From Whitmania pigra (Eukaryota; Annelida; Clitellata; Hirudinida; Haemopidae), in contig JAJTWR010000299.1 in the NCBI GenBank assembly GCA_021613335.1, positions 3,693,501 to 3,757,500 of the forward strand: a stretch of DNA of 64,000 bases, given 5' to 3'. Each line of letters opens with the position of its first letter. Position 1 is the first letter of the stretch. This document shows positions 11,501-21,628 of this stretch, one piece after another. The position numbers and the translations under genes are program-made. The notes beneath the pieces were generated by a model. That model had not been told where the DNA came from. It saw only the letters and a program-made list of their open reading frames with translations, and searched no databases.

Positions 11501-14500
11501 TCTCTCTGGCCTCTACTCTTTACAAGCTCCTTGAAAGTGTGATCGCAGCAAGGCTCACATGGCATTTAGAGAGTTTTGGCTTTATAAGTTCAAATCAAGC
11601 TGGCTTCAGAAAAGGAAGAGGATGTTTAAACCAACTGGTCCGAATATCACAAGACATATCTGCCTCTTCTTCGAAGAAACAGATGACCCCCGGAGTTTTC
11701 CTAGAACTGGTAAAGGTCTTTGACATGGTGTAGAGAAAAGGAATAGTCGCAAGGTTGTCTAAACTAGGCATCAATGGGAGGATGCTTCGCTGGACCAACG
11801 ACTTCCTCCAAGACCGTACAATGGAAGTCAGAGTCGGAGCGACTTTCTCCTCACACTCTTGACAATGGCACACCCCAAGTCAGTGTCCTAAGATCTCTGC
11901 TTTTCATCGTGATGCTCGACAGACAGAGAATGGGATCAAGTTATCTATGTACGCCAACGACATAAACCAACCAAGAGAGTGTCAGATGATTTAAAAGCCG
12001 AAACGCTCAAAGAAGGGACCAGAGCTCGGAAAGAGTTTCAGCTATCATTGAATAGCATATACTACTCTTACGACCACTTGAATAATTTAAATGAGTCAGT
12101 CTGGAATTCAACCAAATCTTCTTTCTTACTGATTGTCCTGTTTACTTTTGTGTCGTCTGCAAATTTAGAAATTTTGATGATGTTCCATCGTCAAGATCGT
12201 TAATGCTGACATAGAAAAAGTAAGGGGCCCAGTACAGATCCTTGTAGAGCACCACCCAGAACAGGTAGCCATTCAGAGCATATTCCTTCCATTCTTACTT
12301 TTTTCCTTCTGTTGTGTAACCAGTTTAAAAGCCATTTTAAAAATCTACGGTTTATACCATATGCAATAAGCTTTTTCTCTAATCGATGGTGTAGTATCTT
12401 AATGCCAAATTCTCTCCTTCTCTAGAAATGACGAAGCGAACTTGCCAACATTGCCAGGGGTGACCCATCAAAATAGCTCCGTCAAAACATCCCCGTCAAT
12501 GTATCTTTATAAAAAAATATTTATATGAATTGAAGACATTAACCGATCACTGATTTGAAATTTGATTAAATGAAATGAGTTTTATGTTTTGATTGTGCTG
12601 TCTTGACGGGGCTATTTTGTCACTGAGCTATTATGACGGGGTGCCATTGCCAGGAATATATTTAAGACAACCCCCCAATTCTAGTAATGGTGAATGGGTG
12701 TTTTAAGTAGCAAAGATGAATTCAAAATAGCACCGTGGCATTAACATAACATAGCATAACAATTATTTATAGTGGTTAAAAAGACCTGGATCTGTGTAAT
12801 AACCACTCTTTTTAGTCCTAATAACCAAATTTACTTAAGTACAATTTTAAATTTAGCTACTGTGTCGGCATGGATGGTTTCCTTATCTAGTTTATTCCAT
12901 AAGAAAACCACCCTTGAGCTGAAATAATTATTTTTCAAGTTTCCCGAAGCCTTCCTATATAATTTACAATCGTGCCCTTTAGTAGAAGCACTTTTTGTGG
13001 CTTCGAACAACTGTTCAGGCAAAAGGCCTTCCCTTCCTGATAAAATTTTGAATGCCGCGATGAGGTCCCCTCTATTTGTTCTCTTTCCAGAGTCGTTAAT
13101 TTACATCTACTTAATCTTTCCTCGTAACTCAGCTTTCCAAAACCTTCTATCATCCTGGTTGTCCTTTTTTGTACTCTTTCCAACACTTCTACATCCTTTC
13201 TCAAATGAGGGTACTCAAGTTGTGGCCTTACTAATGTCTTATACAATCTCAGTATTACATCCTTGTTCCTACTCACTACTGTTCTCTTTATCATTCCAAG
13301 TACTCTGCTTTTTTAGCAACTTCCATGCACTGTAGAGATGCTTTTCCATTGTTCTGCAGTATTACCCCATTCTTGTCAAAAGATATTGAAACCTTACGTT
13401 TTTAAGTATAACGCAGGAACTGCACCATATCGTTGACGTCCTGACCCGAGGGCTCTTACTACATAATTTAATGTGTATTTTAGAAAACTAAACAGAGCAT
13501 AACGCGCTGCCCAAAGTATTTTAAAATATTAATCAGATAAAAAAAAGACCGCATAGTTTTACTTTCATTCTCACAATGTTGTATTACTCGAGTCTTTAAT
13601 TGAGAAACTTTATACCTTTTTTAAATCTCAAAGTTATTCGAGGTTTTTTTTTCACATTTTTGCCATGACAACCTCCTAAACCGAAGATACAATTTTAAGA
13701 AGTTCTACAGAAATTATTTCAAAAGTGTAGACTTGTATAAAACACAAAAGTTGACATTTGGCGCTTACTTATTAGCTAAGTTTTAAATCTGTTTAGATCA
13801 TTCAATAAGTGACCTGATTTCTTTATATCAGATCAAATCCATCTCGAGCTTTAGTCTAGAATGAACAATGAAATTATAATATGAAAATCTAGTTGCAATT
13901 TATCATATTTTATGAACATGTAATTAGAACGATTTTTATCTAGCTTAAGATTGATTAATAATATTAAATAATATATAATATGAACTTCTTGCATATGTTT
14001 TTAATCAGCCAAATAATTGCTCAATGACAATTGAACATTAAACAATTGAACACAAATTAATGCAAATTACACTTTATTTATTCTTTTATTTATTTATCTC
14101 ATATCCACATTTTTTGAGCGCAAATCATGCTTCACTTTTGTCCAATCGTCATTTAGCCTCCATTGACAAATTTTTGCCTCCATTGACAAATCATGGCTGA
14201 CACTAACAGCAGGAATTTGTTGTGAATTATTCAAAAGGCTTAAGCAAGTGTGTGAGTGCTGATATAGTGCAGTAACCATTTCAAGCCATAACCGCATTGA
14301 AAGACCTTGAACCTCGATGCGAAATCGTATACAAACAGTGAAGGAGTCCTGGGAAACCGAACCCATCACAAAATTCGTTGCCAATTAATTTTGTTTTTCA
14401 TCACAAGTTTTGAATGAATAATGGCCCCACAGGAATGAGTAGCAATTGAATTAGTTTTAGCTTGCATTTTTAGAAACTTATAGTTATTTAATAGAAGAAT

Positions 14501-15512
14501 AAATTCGATGTTTAATAGTCTATATACATTATGTTATATAATATTATTAGCGTCAGTTTTATCACTCTCACGACTTGATAAATTACACACTGCTGCATGT
14601 AAATTACTAAGGCGATCAGTTATTGGTCATCTGATTAGATTAAGATAATAGCGTATTAATTGTAATTTTTCTCCTAGTTGAATAATGTTTGAGTTATCAA
14701 TAACAAAGATAATAATGATAAAGTCGACGACGATGACAGCATTTAATATTTAAATAATATCAGACAAACATTCAACATTTTCATACATTTTCACTAATTA
14801 CAGCGAAAATTGAAAATGAAACACAGGCAAAACAAGCTTTAGAGTTAGCAACAGAAATGTCATCCATAAGCTCCTGCAAATGTTTTTTGAAGAAAGATCA
14901 AATTGGCTAATAAAGGAACGAACACTCACTTCCTCGAAGCTTAGTTTTGTATGAAAATAAACAATCCAAAAGAAATTATTTCCTAATATTTCAAATTTAT
15001 ACATTACATTATTATATTATATTATATTTTAATCTCCTAACTCGTAAAACAAAGCAGATAAACAAAGTGAAATTGGTAGCAAGATAACAGAGTTCAAATA
15101 CTTAGGGGGTGCTCACAACATGCAAATTGTGGAATAAGCAAGTTTTAAAACTTAAAGGATTAATTTTAAACTTACTCTGACTGACTCGAAAAATGGTCAT
15201 AGTCGTCGCTAGTTCATTTTCGCTCTGATCTGCTGCATGCTGACTTTCCATCTGAACCCTGTCTATGATCATCTGAAGATGGGGCAGGTTGGGCATTCTT
15301 ATGCCGGTCACATTTGGTGGTGAAGTCATCCGCAGTTTGCGTAGAATTTCGTTCTTGATGCTTTCCAATCTGTGGCTGCGTTTGAGAGTACGAGAACCAC
15401 ATGCCGGACACGACTGCGAGTTGTTGCTGGAAGTGGATGGACCTGAAGACCTCCTCCAGGTTGCAGAGGAGGCGGTGAAGATGATGACGAAAATGAAGAC
15501 TCGTATATACAT
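5571..15512 (-). CDS. GDF8/GDF11 (myostatin)-like TGF-beta ligand, four exons
   Basis: Secreted TGF-beta ligand of the GDF8/11 (myostatin, myoglianin) branch, expected to signal through activin-type receptors and SMAD2/3. Coding exons are 15512-15176, 6458-6091, 6018-5826 and 5755-5571, joining in frame to 360 codons plus TAA. Exon 1 encodes a signal peptide (VFIFVIIF core), a CPAC motif and the latency helix RLESIKNEILRKLR typical of this branch. Exon 2 holds the propeptide, exon 3 the furin site RRRKR (residues 249-253) and the start of the mature domain, exon 4 its end. The 107-residue mature domain has nine cysteines with DCCRYPL, FGWDWII, YYCSG and the NCSCF end. Intron 1 (about 8.7 kb) is filled with transposon remains; introns 2 and 3 are short. 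A single-copy invertebrate GDF8/11 orthologue is likely, but orthology needs a tree. Confidence 0.92.
6699..8291 (-). mobile_element. Tc1/mariner element, copy A (defective DD34E transposase)
   Basis: Terminal inverted repeats of about 50 bp begin CAGTCAGGACAGAAACC on the left and CAGTGCGGACAGAAACC on the right, with TA on both sides (6697-6698, 8292-8293). The minus strand encodes a Tc1-family transposase: helix-turn-helix start near 7955, then QQDNAPIH and LNPIENVWG of the DDE core at 7411-6959. It is dead: an in-frame TGA lies in the N-terminal part and one extra base sits in an A-run near 7531. It lies in intron 1 of the GDF gene and is a close relative of the copy at 48.3-49.8 kb. Confidence 0.93.
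8347..9801 (-). mobile_element. Probable hAT element remnant (ZMYM1/DUF4371 type)
   Basis: The stretch is bounded by CAGGGACG at the left and its complement CGTCCCTG at the right. The flanking 8-mers match only partly (GTTGTTCA against ACTGCTCA), so the target duplication is unproven. On the minus strand 9437-9228 there is an open stretch with VIDAVENIKASL and NIETEM resembling the middle of DUF4371-type hAT transposases. The remainder is degraded. It lies in GDF intron 1. Confidence 0.55.
9802..10714. other. GDF intron 1 sequence without recognisable feature
   Basis: AT-rich intronic DNA. I see no conserved protein fragment or clear repeat. Confidence 0.4.
10715..11100 (+). pseudogene. hAT transposase fragment (GTF2IRD2/SCAND3-like type)
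   Basis: Conceptual translation has VRWLSKSSTL and EIKTFMTNKGK, then DLAFLVDI, ELNVRIQGKDQLV and QKFKLIQSQL. These are landmarks of the hAT transposase group often annotated as GTF2I-repeat or SCAND3-like proteins. A stop and frame change break it near 10878, and no element ends were found. It lies antisense to the GDF gene in intron 1. Confidence 0.65.
11139..11260 (-). repeat. Short retroposon-like repeat, fullest copy, 13-bp target duplication
   Basis: A 122-bp insertion between perfect 13-bp direct repeats CTCCTGGCAAGTC (11126-11138 and 11261-11273). It shares its TTTTATTAACGTCCGTTGC end with copies at 21.3, 21.9 and 56.5 kb. Read on the minus strand it ends in GTTAATAAAACTT. The plus strand contains a B-box-like GGTTCAAATCC and the minus strand an A-box-like TGGCCTAATG, so a tRNA relationship is suggested but not settled. 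Confidence 0.65.
11300..11985 (+). pseudogene. Non-LTR retrotransposon reverse transcriptase remnant
   Basis: The translation shows the LINE fingers/palm order: PILKKGKPPSSYKPISL, SNQAGFRKGRG, a GVF-L-KVFDMV segment corresponding to the first catalytic region, GINGRMLRW and FLQDRT. Stops and frame changes interrupt it several times. It lies inside GDF intron 1 just after the short retroposon-like repeat. Confidence 0.75.
12035..12420 (-). pseudogene. LINE reverse transcriptase core fragment
   Basis: On the minus strand frames broken by small shifts show GINRRFLKW, a GSVLGP-type palm motif followed by INDLDDG, and FADDTKV, the catalytic box of a non-LTR reverse transcriptase. It is decayed and has no visible ends. 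Its position relative to the C-terminal piece at 12.8-13.3 kb is not collinear, so the two are probably separate insertions or a rearranged copy. Confidence 0.6.
12459..12645. mobile_element. Foldback-like element, copy 1 (187 bp)
   Basis: The inverted ends are GGTGACCCATC and, on the other strand, GGCACCCCGTC. A perfect 9-bp direct repeat ATTGCCAGG flanks it (12450-12458, 12646-12654). Each arm consists of a few 14-16 bp units around GGGCTATTTTGACG. The short centre resembles the centre of the 52.6-kb copy around CACTRATTT. There is no coding capacity. Confidence 0.85.
12760..13340 (-). pseudogene. LINE (CR1/Jockey-like) C-terminal remnant
   Basis: The minus strand encodes RNKDVILRLYKTLVRPQLEY, VLERVQKR, RMIEGFGKLSYEERL and, after a frame break, GHDCKLYRK, NNYFSSRVV and LWNKLD. 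This is the C-terminal thumb and end region seen in CR1/Jockey-group LINEs. The same family tail occurs at 49.85-50.2 kb. It is a 5'-truncated, frameshifted copy. Confidence 0.75.
13341..15175. other. GDF intron 1, nothing recognised
   Basis: AT-rich intronic sequence. The only oddity is a small duplication of TTTGCCTCCATTGACAAAT near 14153-14190. I see no gene. Confidence 0.4.
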
Positions 15513-16728
15513 TGTGCTGCCAACTCGATTCTAATTGTGCTACATCAAATCCGTACTCAGAAGTTGCGTTGAATTCTCCCGTTGTGGTTTTTATGCCCCA
15601 TTTATTGAGCGCTGGAATTTGAACCTCGTGTGCAAAGCCTGGCCTAAATACGGCGTTTCTCTCTAAACATCGGAATTATGCACAAAAATAATTAAACAAA
15701 ATATTTCGCAGCCTGCAAACGCTGTGTCTTCTCCTAGCTCGTACTAAGTAAAATGATTATTTGAGCATCCATCCAGGGTCTGGATAGAATTGTAAAAATA
15801 AAATTGCAAAACGCGCACATAAACACATAAATCTTAGTCGACAGTCATGCAAAAATACCTTCGCTTGCAAGCTAATGGTCCAGAATGTTTGGAAAAATGG
15901 ATAACTAGTATATAACTGGTATGCAAAAGTGACACAAATGCCCTCACTTACTATCTGAGGCATTATTTAACCTCATGCTAAATGAGGTTAATTCGTTTAA
16001 TGTTAACAACGTAACAACGTAAATCTAGATTGCTTATTGCATTCGACCAATGTCTAAGTTGAATGTTTGGAATGCCGATAAACATAAAAAGTACCGTCAC
16101 TATTATGTGATTTATTAAATCATTTGTTTCCAAGAGTCTATTCGAAAGATGTGCATTTGAATCTCGCATAAACCCGAGTGAGTGAGAGGTTTGTATGGCT
16201 TAACAAAGACATTCCATTGATCGACGAAGGTGCCTTTGTCTCAAAGATGACGAAAGCAGTTGGCATGATAATGATAATGGTTGAAAATCAATGACTCACG
16301 TCACTATAAATCTTATGAAGACCATGGTGCAGTGAACTATGCGTAACCTCGGAGTTTCAAGCAGCCATGCGCAGGTCTGGCGGTGGCTCAGTTGCATCCA
16401 CAAAAACTTCATAAGTACATTGGGCAGAAGTCCAAATCATCTTAGTTATGCAACGAACTCTAATAAAATAAATAATAAATAAATCATCTGATCACATCAA
16501 GCGCATCTTTAATTACAGAGTAAAGCCATTTTGTATGGTTTAGTGGATTGTACGGATAACAGCATAGGAGAAGATATTATTGAACGTCCTAATAATCTCC
16601 TGCAGGAACATTGAATAAGTCATATCGAGCAACTCTGCCACAAAGACTAAGCGAAATTTGCAGTAAAATACTTTCTCCATCACCAAAATTGCGTCCTTAA
16701 ATGTGTTTTTAAAGACAGTAAATCTTTT
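15513..16728. other. Upstream region of the GDF8/11-like gene
   Basis: Lies between the GDF start codon and the Copia insertion. It should hold the GDF promoter, but I can identify no TATA box or factor site with confidence. Confidence 0.35.
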
Positions 16729-16733
16729 AACCC

Positions 16734-16898
16734 TGTTGTGTTTTTTCGTATTTAAATTCTAATTCTTACGATAAAACATCCTTTATTAAAAAAAAACAAA
16801 ATGGAGCAATGTCAACTGAGAACAAAAGCACAACAAGAAAAGAGGTGCATCTAACGGCTTCAATATTCAATATTGTCACAAAACAAATATTCTCAACA
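16734..16898 (-). repeat. Copia 3' LTR
   Basis: 165 bp, TGTTGAGAAT to CACAACA on the minus strand. It contains AATAAA followed by GGATGTTTTATCG, a plausible polyadenylation region. Confidence 0.95.
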
Positions 16899-16992
16899 CC
16901 TTCTCATTTTGAACAAAATTGAATCCTATTAACCAAACAAAAATGAACTCAAACAGTCACATTCAATAATTAATGACTACATGAGTGTTCAT

Positions 16993-19900
16993 TCACTGTA
17001 GACCTATCTCCTTGACTAGAGATTGAAGTCTAGGTCCATGCAAAGGTTTGGTTAGCATGTCCGCCAATTGAGCTTCGCTGGAGACACGCTTTATGTCAAT
17101 TTCGCCGTTGGTCACCAATTCTCTGACAAAGAAATGTCTGGTCCTGATGTGTTTTGTACGACGATGCAATTCAGGGTTCTGTGCTAACTTTACTGCAGCT
17201 TCGTTGTCAACCTGAAGCTGGGGTTTGTCGTTAAACTTCACAAGGTCTGAGAGAAGTCTTTTGAGCCATAGAATTTCTCGTGCTGCTTCACTTGCTGCAA
17301 CGATTTCTGCTTCTGTTGTAGAGATAGCAACTGATGCCTGTCGCTGACTCAACCAACTGATTGCGCCTTCAGCATAGATGCACACTACTCCAGTCGTAGA
17401 TCTGCCTGTGGTTGCATCACCTGCATGATCAGCATCACTGTAACACAGAAGTGTACATTTCTTATCTTGAGGTTTGTAGACAATCCCTGTGTCTATCGTA
17501 TTCTTTAGATATCGCAGAATTCTTTTTACCTGAACCACATCACTTTGAGTAGGATTCTCTAAGTTCCTGGATACAACACTAACTGCAAATGCAATGTCAG
17601 GTCGGGTGCCTGTCATGAGATATAGGAGTGCTCCCACTGCTGACCTGTATGGAAACTTTACTGGTTCATCACTATCTTTAGGTTCTGCCTTCTCAGATGA
17701 GATGATCGGAGTTACACATGGCCGACATTCACTCATGCTGAACTGATCAAGAACTTTTCTTGTGTAGGCAGCTTGACTGATTTTTATTGAACCATCTGGT
17801 TTCTGATCAATTTCCACGCCTAGGAAATATGTTGCTGGCTTCGTCACAACTTTGAATTCAGACTTCAGATTTTCTGCAAATGCTGAAAGTTCACTTTCAT
17901 CTGTTGCCGCAACAATACCATCATCAACATAGAGTGCTAGAAGAAGTTTCTTTATGCCTTTCTCTAGTATAAACAAACACGGATCAGCATCACTCTGTTT
18001 GAAACCAAGTTTCTTCAGAAAAGTTCCAAGTCGAGTGTTCCAGCATCTGGGTGCCTGCTTCAGTCCATAGAGGCTTTTCTTCAACTTGCACACTTTAGCA
18101 GTCCCATCTGAAAAACCCTCAGGTTGTTTCATGTAGATCTCCTCTTGAAGATCACCATACAGAAATGCTGTAGACACATCAAATTGCATTAAATGCATTT
18201 TCTCACTGGCTGCAACACTTAATAATGTTCTGATCGTTGTATTTCTGACAACTGGGCTAAACGTCTGGTCATAGTCAATTCCTTCCTTTTGAGCACAACC
18301 TTTAATTACTAGCCTTGCCTTATAACGTTCAATGGAGCCATCAGGATTGTTTTTTACTTTGAAAACCCACTTGCATGGGATGGCTTTCTTACCTGCAGGC
18401 AAGTTCATCAGTTCCCATGTCTGGTTATCTCGGTGTGATTGCATTTCATCTTTCATAGCCTCTTGCCATTCATCCTTATTGTCATTATGAACCGCTTGTT
18501 CATAACTTTCAGGTTCAATTGAGGAAAACATTTCAGATGCTACCATTACATAGTCATCAAATCTAGCTGGCCTATTGATAAGTCTTCTATCTCGTAGCTG
18601 CAATCTGGAGTCGAGTCGACCTTCCTGTACTAGTTTGTCTTTTTCTTTACTATTGGCTTCATTTTCAGTATCATGTCCATCACTATTAACATCTTCAGTC
18701 TGTTCTAATTCTTCATCGTTATCGTTTGATGGTTCCATCTCAACTACGTTGTCTGTGCAGTCTCTTGATCTAAACAGTGGTTCTTTGTCAAACTTTACGT
18801 CTCGTGATCGTATTACTGTTTTAGTATCCTCATGCCACACTCGATAACAATCATCTCCATCATAGCCAATTAGAACACACTTGACTGATTTCTTATCCAA
18901 TTTTCTTCGTTTCTGTTCGGGAACGTGCACAAAGCACGTAGTTCCAACTACTCTTAGATGCTTGATTGCTGGCCTTTTTCCAAACCACACTTCATGAGGT
19001 GACTTCATGTTGACAGACGATACACCTGTTCGATTCAGGATGTATGTTGCTGTACATACCATTTCAGCCCATAGGAATTTTGGAAACTCAACATGTGCAT
19101 GTAGCAAACTACGAGCAGCTTCAACGATTGTCCGGTTTTCACGTTCAGCACTTCCATTTTGCTGTGGGGTATATGGAGTTACCAGTCGGTGATGGATTCC
19201 ATACTGATGTAGAATCTTCCTGACTGCTTCATTCTTGAACTCAAGGCCATTATCACTAAGCAGTTCTTTCACTGTGTGCCCTAATGTCTTTGTTTCAGCT
19301 AACATTTGTTCAAGCTTTGAAGCAACTTCAGATTTTTCTTTCATGAAATATACATGACGATATTTTGAAAAATCATCTTTGAACATCACAAAGTAACGAT
19401 AACCTCTAGCCGAGTTTACTTCTATTGGACCACATACGTCAGTATGTATCAATTGACCAGGTGCAGTCGTATGCTCACGGGTTCCAAACTTCAGTTTATG
19501 AGCCTTGCCGTACATGCAACCTTCACATGTATCATGGTTGACTGACAACTTGATGCCGAATTCCTGTTCAATTACTTTACTTACATGGCGTTTGTTTTGA
19601 TGTCCCATTCTTTCATGATAAAGCTGCAGAGTGTCATTGCCTGATACCATGTTTGCTTCTGGTTTAGATGGAAGAATTGTGCTTGCAACTAATTTGAACA
19701 GACCGCCTCTCTGATCACGAGTACCAACCAACACCTTTTTATCATTTACATTCAAGTTGCATATTCTAGATGTAGATATGAAGACACTATTTTCGTTCTT
19801 ATCCTGTGCTGCGAGGACTGAAAACAAATTCCTATTCAACTTGGGTACATACCAAACATTGCAGAGCTCTACATCCTGTTGCTGTCCACTGACAACAGCT

Positions 19901-20976
19901 TTAAGGTGAGCAGTACCAGTTCCAACAGCTTCAACATGGTTTCCATCTGCAATTTGTAAGCTCTTGAATTCTGAAAACTGTTTGAAGTCTGACAGTATGT
20001 CTCGTCTAAATGTTAGATGGTTAGTTGCACCATTATCTACAAACCAGCTGTCAGATGGCATTGAACTATCAGCAGCAAGGGCTTCAGAATGAACAGAAAG
20101 CATTGATACTGAGTGAGCTGATCCTGGAAAGCTGTACTGACTACTATTGTGTACACTCTTTGCAGGCTTTGGTGGCTTACCATCAGCTATCCACTTTTCA
20201 CATTTGCGAATAACATGCCCTTCTTGCTTACAATAATGACAAACAATATTGCCTTGTTTTGCTGATTTACTCCCTTTTGCCTGTATTTTCGATTTCTGTG
20301 CCGACTTGGAGTGTGACGATTTAACAAACAATGCTTCATTCTGAACTGGTTCAGTTTTGGTGGCTAGAGCTCTCTCATAGCTGCACAACTGATCAGTAAG
20401 TTTGTCGACCGTTCGTTCATCTTTACTCAGCAATCTCCAACTTGAGGCAAACGAAAAATACTCACTTGGCAACGTTTCAACAATGCGACACATAAGCAGC
20501 AGATTCTTATTTTCGTCTTTGTCGAGTTCAACTTTCAAGTCTTTCCAAATATTCTTCAGCTTTCCAGTATGAGTAGCAATGTCATCAGTTTGATTCATTC
20601 TGTAGTTGAAGAATTGCATGCAGAGATCATAGGCTTTGTCCTCATGAACCCCGTCAAACAACCGATGCAACTCCAACCAAACCTCTCTGGCACATGTCAG
20701 CGAGCGTACTTTTTCATACGTTTCTTCAGACATGTTTGTCGACATGATTATCATTGCACTGCTATCGGCTTTCTGGTACTTCGTGTATGAATTCTGATAT
20801 GCAGTTACCTGGGCATCTGTCGCTACATCGCTTGGTTCATCTGGCTTCTTTAGTTTCCCTTCTACAACGTCCAAAGCATTTGATGTGCCGCGTAGTAAGA
20901 TGGAAATTCGACCTTTCCAGTTTAACCAATTCGACTTGCCTTCTAGCTGCTTGATCTGAACCTTAGTTAGATCCAT
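16993..20976 (-). CDS. Copia gag-pol polyprotein, 1327 aa
   Basis: Single open frame with all Copia domains in pseudovirus-type order. Gag of UBN2 type spans residues 1 to about 230, with a CX2CX4HX4C zinc knuckle at 246-259. The aspartic protease has DNGATNH at 314-320 and the GAG-pre-integrase has LYHERMGH at 452-459. The integrase has an H-C zinc region and a DDE triad readable as D513 (HTD), D575 (LLSDNG) and E611 (SAEREN). The reverse transcriptase spans about 868-1110 with YVDD at 1015-1018, and RNase H follows with SDADHAGD at 1179-1186 and RTKHIRTRHFF near the end. Integrase precedes reverse transcriptase, which defines Copia rather than Gypsy. The length is normal and no stop or frameshift was seen. 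Gag and pol are in one frame, so their ratio would need splicing or processing. Confidence 0.97.
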   Translation of the reverse strand: MDLTKVQIKQLEGKSNWLNWKGRISILLRGTSNALDVVEGKLKKPDEPSDVATDAQVTAYQNSYTKYQKADSSAMIIMSTNMSEETYEKVRSLTCAREVWLELHRLFDGVHEDKAYDLCMQFFNYRMNQTDDIATHTGKLKNIWKDLKVELDKDENKNLLLMCRIVETLPSEYFSFASSWRLLSKDERTVDKLTDQLCSYERALATKTEPVQNEALFVKSSHSKSAQKSKIQAKGSKSAKQGNIVCHYCKQEGHVIRKCEKWIADGKPPKPAKSVHNSSQYSFPGSAHSVSMLSVHSEALAADSSMPSDSWFVDNGATNHLTFRRDILSDFKQFSEFKSLQIADGNHVEAVGTGTAHLKAVVSGQQQDVELCNVWYVPKLNRNLFSVLAAQDKNENSVFISTSRICNLNVNDKKVLVGTRDQRGGLFKLVASTILPSKPEANMVSGNDTLQLYHERMGHQNKRHVSKVIEQEFGIKLSVNHDTCEGCMYGKAHKLKFGTREHTTAPGQLIHTDVCGPIEVNSARGYRYFVMFKDDFSKYRHVYFMKEKSEVASKLEQMLAETKTLGHTVKELLSDNGLEFKNEAVRKILHQYGIHHRLVTPYTPQQNGSAERENRTIVEAARSLLHAHVEFPKFLWAEMVCTATYILNRTGVSSVNMKSPHEVWFGKRPAIKHLRVVGTTCFVHVPEQKRRKLDKKSVKCVLIGYDGDDCYRVWHEDTKTVIRSRDVKFDKEPLFRSRDCTDNVVEMEPSNDNDEELEQTEDVNSDGHDTENEANSKEKDKLVQEGRLDSRLQLRDRRLINRPARFDDYVMVASEMFSSIEPESYEQAVHNDNKDEWQEAMKDEMQSHRDNQTWELMNLPAGKKAIPCKWVFKVKNNPDGSIERYKARLVIKGCAQKEGIDYDQTFSPVVRNTTIRTLLSVAASEKMHLMQFDVSTAFLYGDLQEEIYMKQPEGFSDGTAKVCKLKKSLYGLKQAPRCWNTRLGTFLKKLGFKQSDADPCLFILEKGIKKLLLALYVDDGIVAATDESELSAFAENLKSEFKVVTKPATYFLGVEIDQKPDGSIKISQAAYTRKVLDQFSMSECRPCVTPIISSEKAEPKDSDEPVKFPYRSAVGALLYLMTGTRPDIAFAVSVVSRNLENPTQSDVVQVKRILRYLKNTIDTGIVYKPQDKKCTLLCYSDADHAGDATTGRSTTGVVCIYAEGAISWLSQRQASVAISTTEAEIVAASEAAREILWLKRLLSDLVKFNDKPQLQVDNEAAVKLAQNPELHRRTKHIRTRHFFVRELVTNGEIDIKRVSSEAQLADMLTKPLHGPRLQSLVKEIGLQ

Positions 20977-21088
20977 TATTCAGAGTTTTCGTACAGAAAC
21001 GTGAAGCTGATGAATATCAATAATCAGAACCTTTGTTTAAACGAACTCTACAAACTCGACGATAGATTCGTTATTCCGTTGTCTGGGT

Positions 21089-21103
21089 ATCTGGGCCCAT
21101 AAC
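21089..21103 (-). promoter_or_regulatory. Copia primer-binding site
   Basis: GGTTATGGGCCCAGA beside the 5' LTR is complementary to the anticodon stem-loop of initiator tRNA-Met rather than to a tRNA 3' end, the half-tRNA priming known from Drosophila copia. Confidence 0.85.
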
Positions 21104-21104
21104 C

Positions 21105-21269
21105 TGTTGTGTTTTTTCGTATTTAAATTCTAATTCTTACGATAAAACATCCTTTATTAAAAAAAAACAAAATGGAGCAATGTCAACTGAGAACAAAAGC
21201 ACAACAAGAAAAGAGGTGCATCTAACGGCTTCAATATTCAATATTGTCACAAAACAAATATTCTCAACA
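21105..21269 (-). repeat. Copia 5' LTR
   Basis: 165 bp and identical by eye to the 3' LTR. It carries the element's promoter on the minus strand. Confidence 0.95.
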
Positions 21270-21308
21270 AACCCTCAAGCTAAATTGTTGCGCAATAAGA
21301 ATTAGAAA

Positions 21309-21350
21309 TGTTTTATTAACGTCCGTTGCATAGTTAGATGATTGGGAAAT
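21309..21350 (-). repeat. Short retroposon-like repeat, truncated copy
   Basis: TTTTATTAACGTCCGTTGC and the next bases match the 11.1-kb repeat. The remainder is missing. Confidence 0.6.
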
Positions 21351-21388
21351 AAAAATTACATATAATAATGATCTCTTAGCTTTGTAGG

Positions 21389-21628
21389 CAAACTCAGCTA
21401 CACAATGACCACTTGTCACAATTTTTCTACACGACATGAGTTTATAACCAAATCTAAACATTTTATCTTTCTTGCAAAGATTAAAGAAGACGTTATTCTT
21501 CTCGATTTCAAACTCAGCTACACAATGACCACTTGTCACAATTTTTCTGCACGACATGAGTTTATAACCAAATCTAAACATTTTATCTTTCTTGCAAAGA
21601 TTAAAGAAGACGTTATTCTTCTCGATTC
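21389..21628. repeat. 120-bp tandem duplication
   Basis: Two head-to-tail units start at 21389 and 21509, with essentially one base difference (A/G at 21428/21548) and a slightly ragged end near 21626. No gene is associated. Confidence 0.92.

Larger units (their letters stand above)
16734..21269 (-). mobile_element. Intact Copia-type LTR retrotransposon
   Basis: Two 165-bp LTRs (16734-16898 and 21105-21269) read TG...CA on the minus strand and look identical by eye. The element is flanked by 5-bp duplications AACCC (16729-16733, 21270-21274). Next to the 5' LTR, GGTTATGGGCCCAGA (minus strand, about 21103-21089) matches the complement of the anticodon stem-loop of eukaryotic initiator tRNA-Met, the Copia-style primer site. 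A purine tract ending GAGAAGG adjoins the 3' LTR. One uninterrupted gag-pol frame lies between. Identical LTRs and an open frame indicate a recent insertion that may still be active. Confidence 0.96.

Noticed and set aside
16731..21274. Several 60-90 codon plus-strand frames inside the Copia element
   Set aside because: They are antisense to the intact gag-pol frame and have no domain features.
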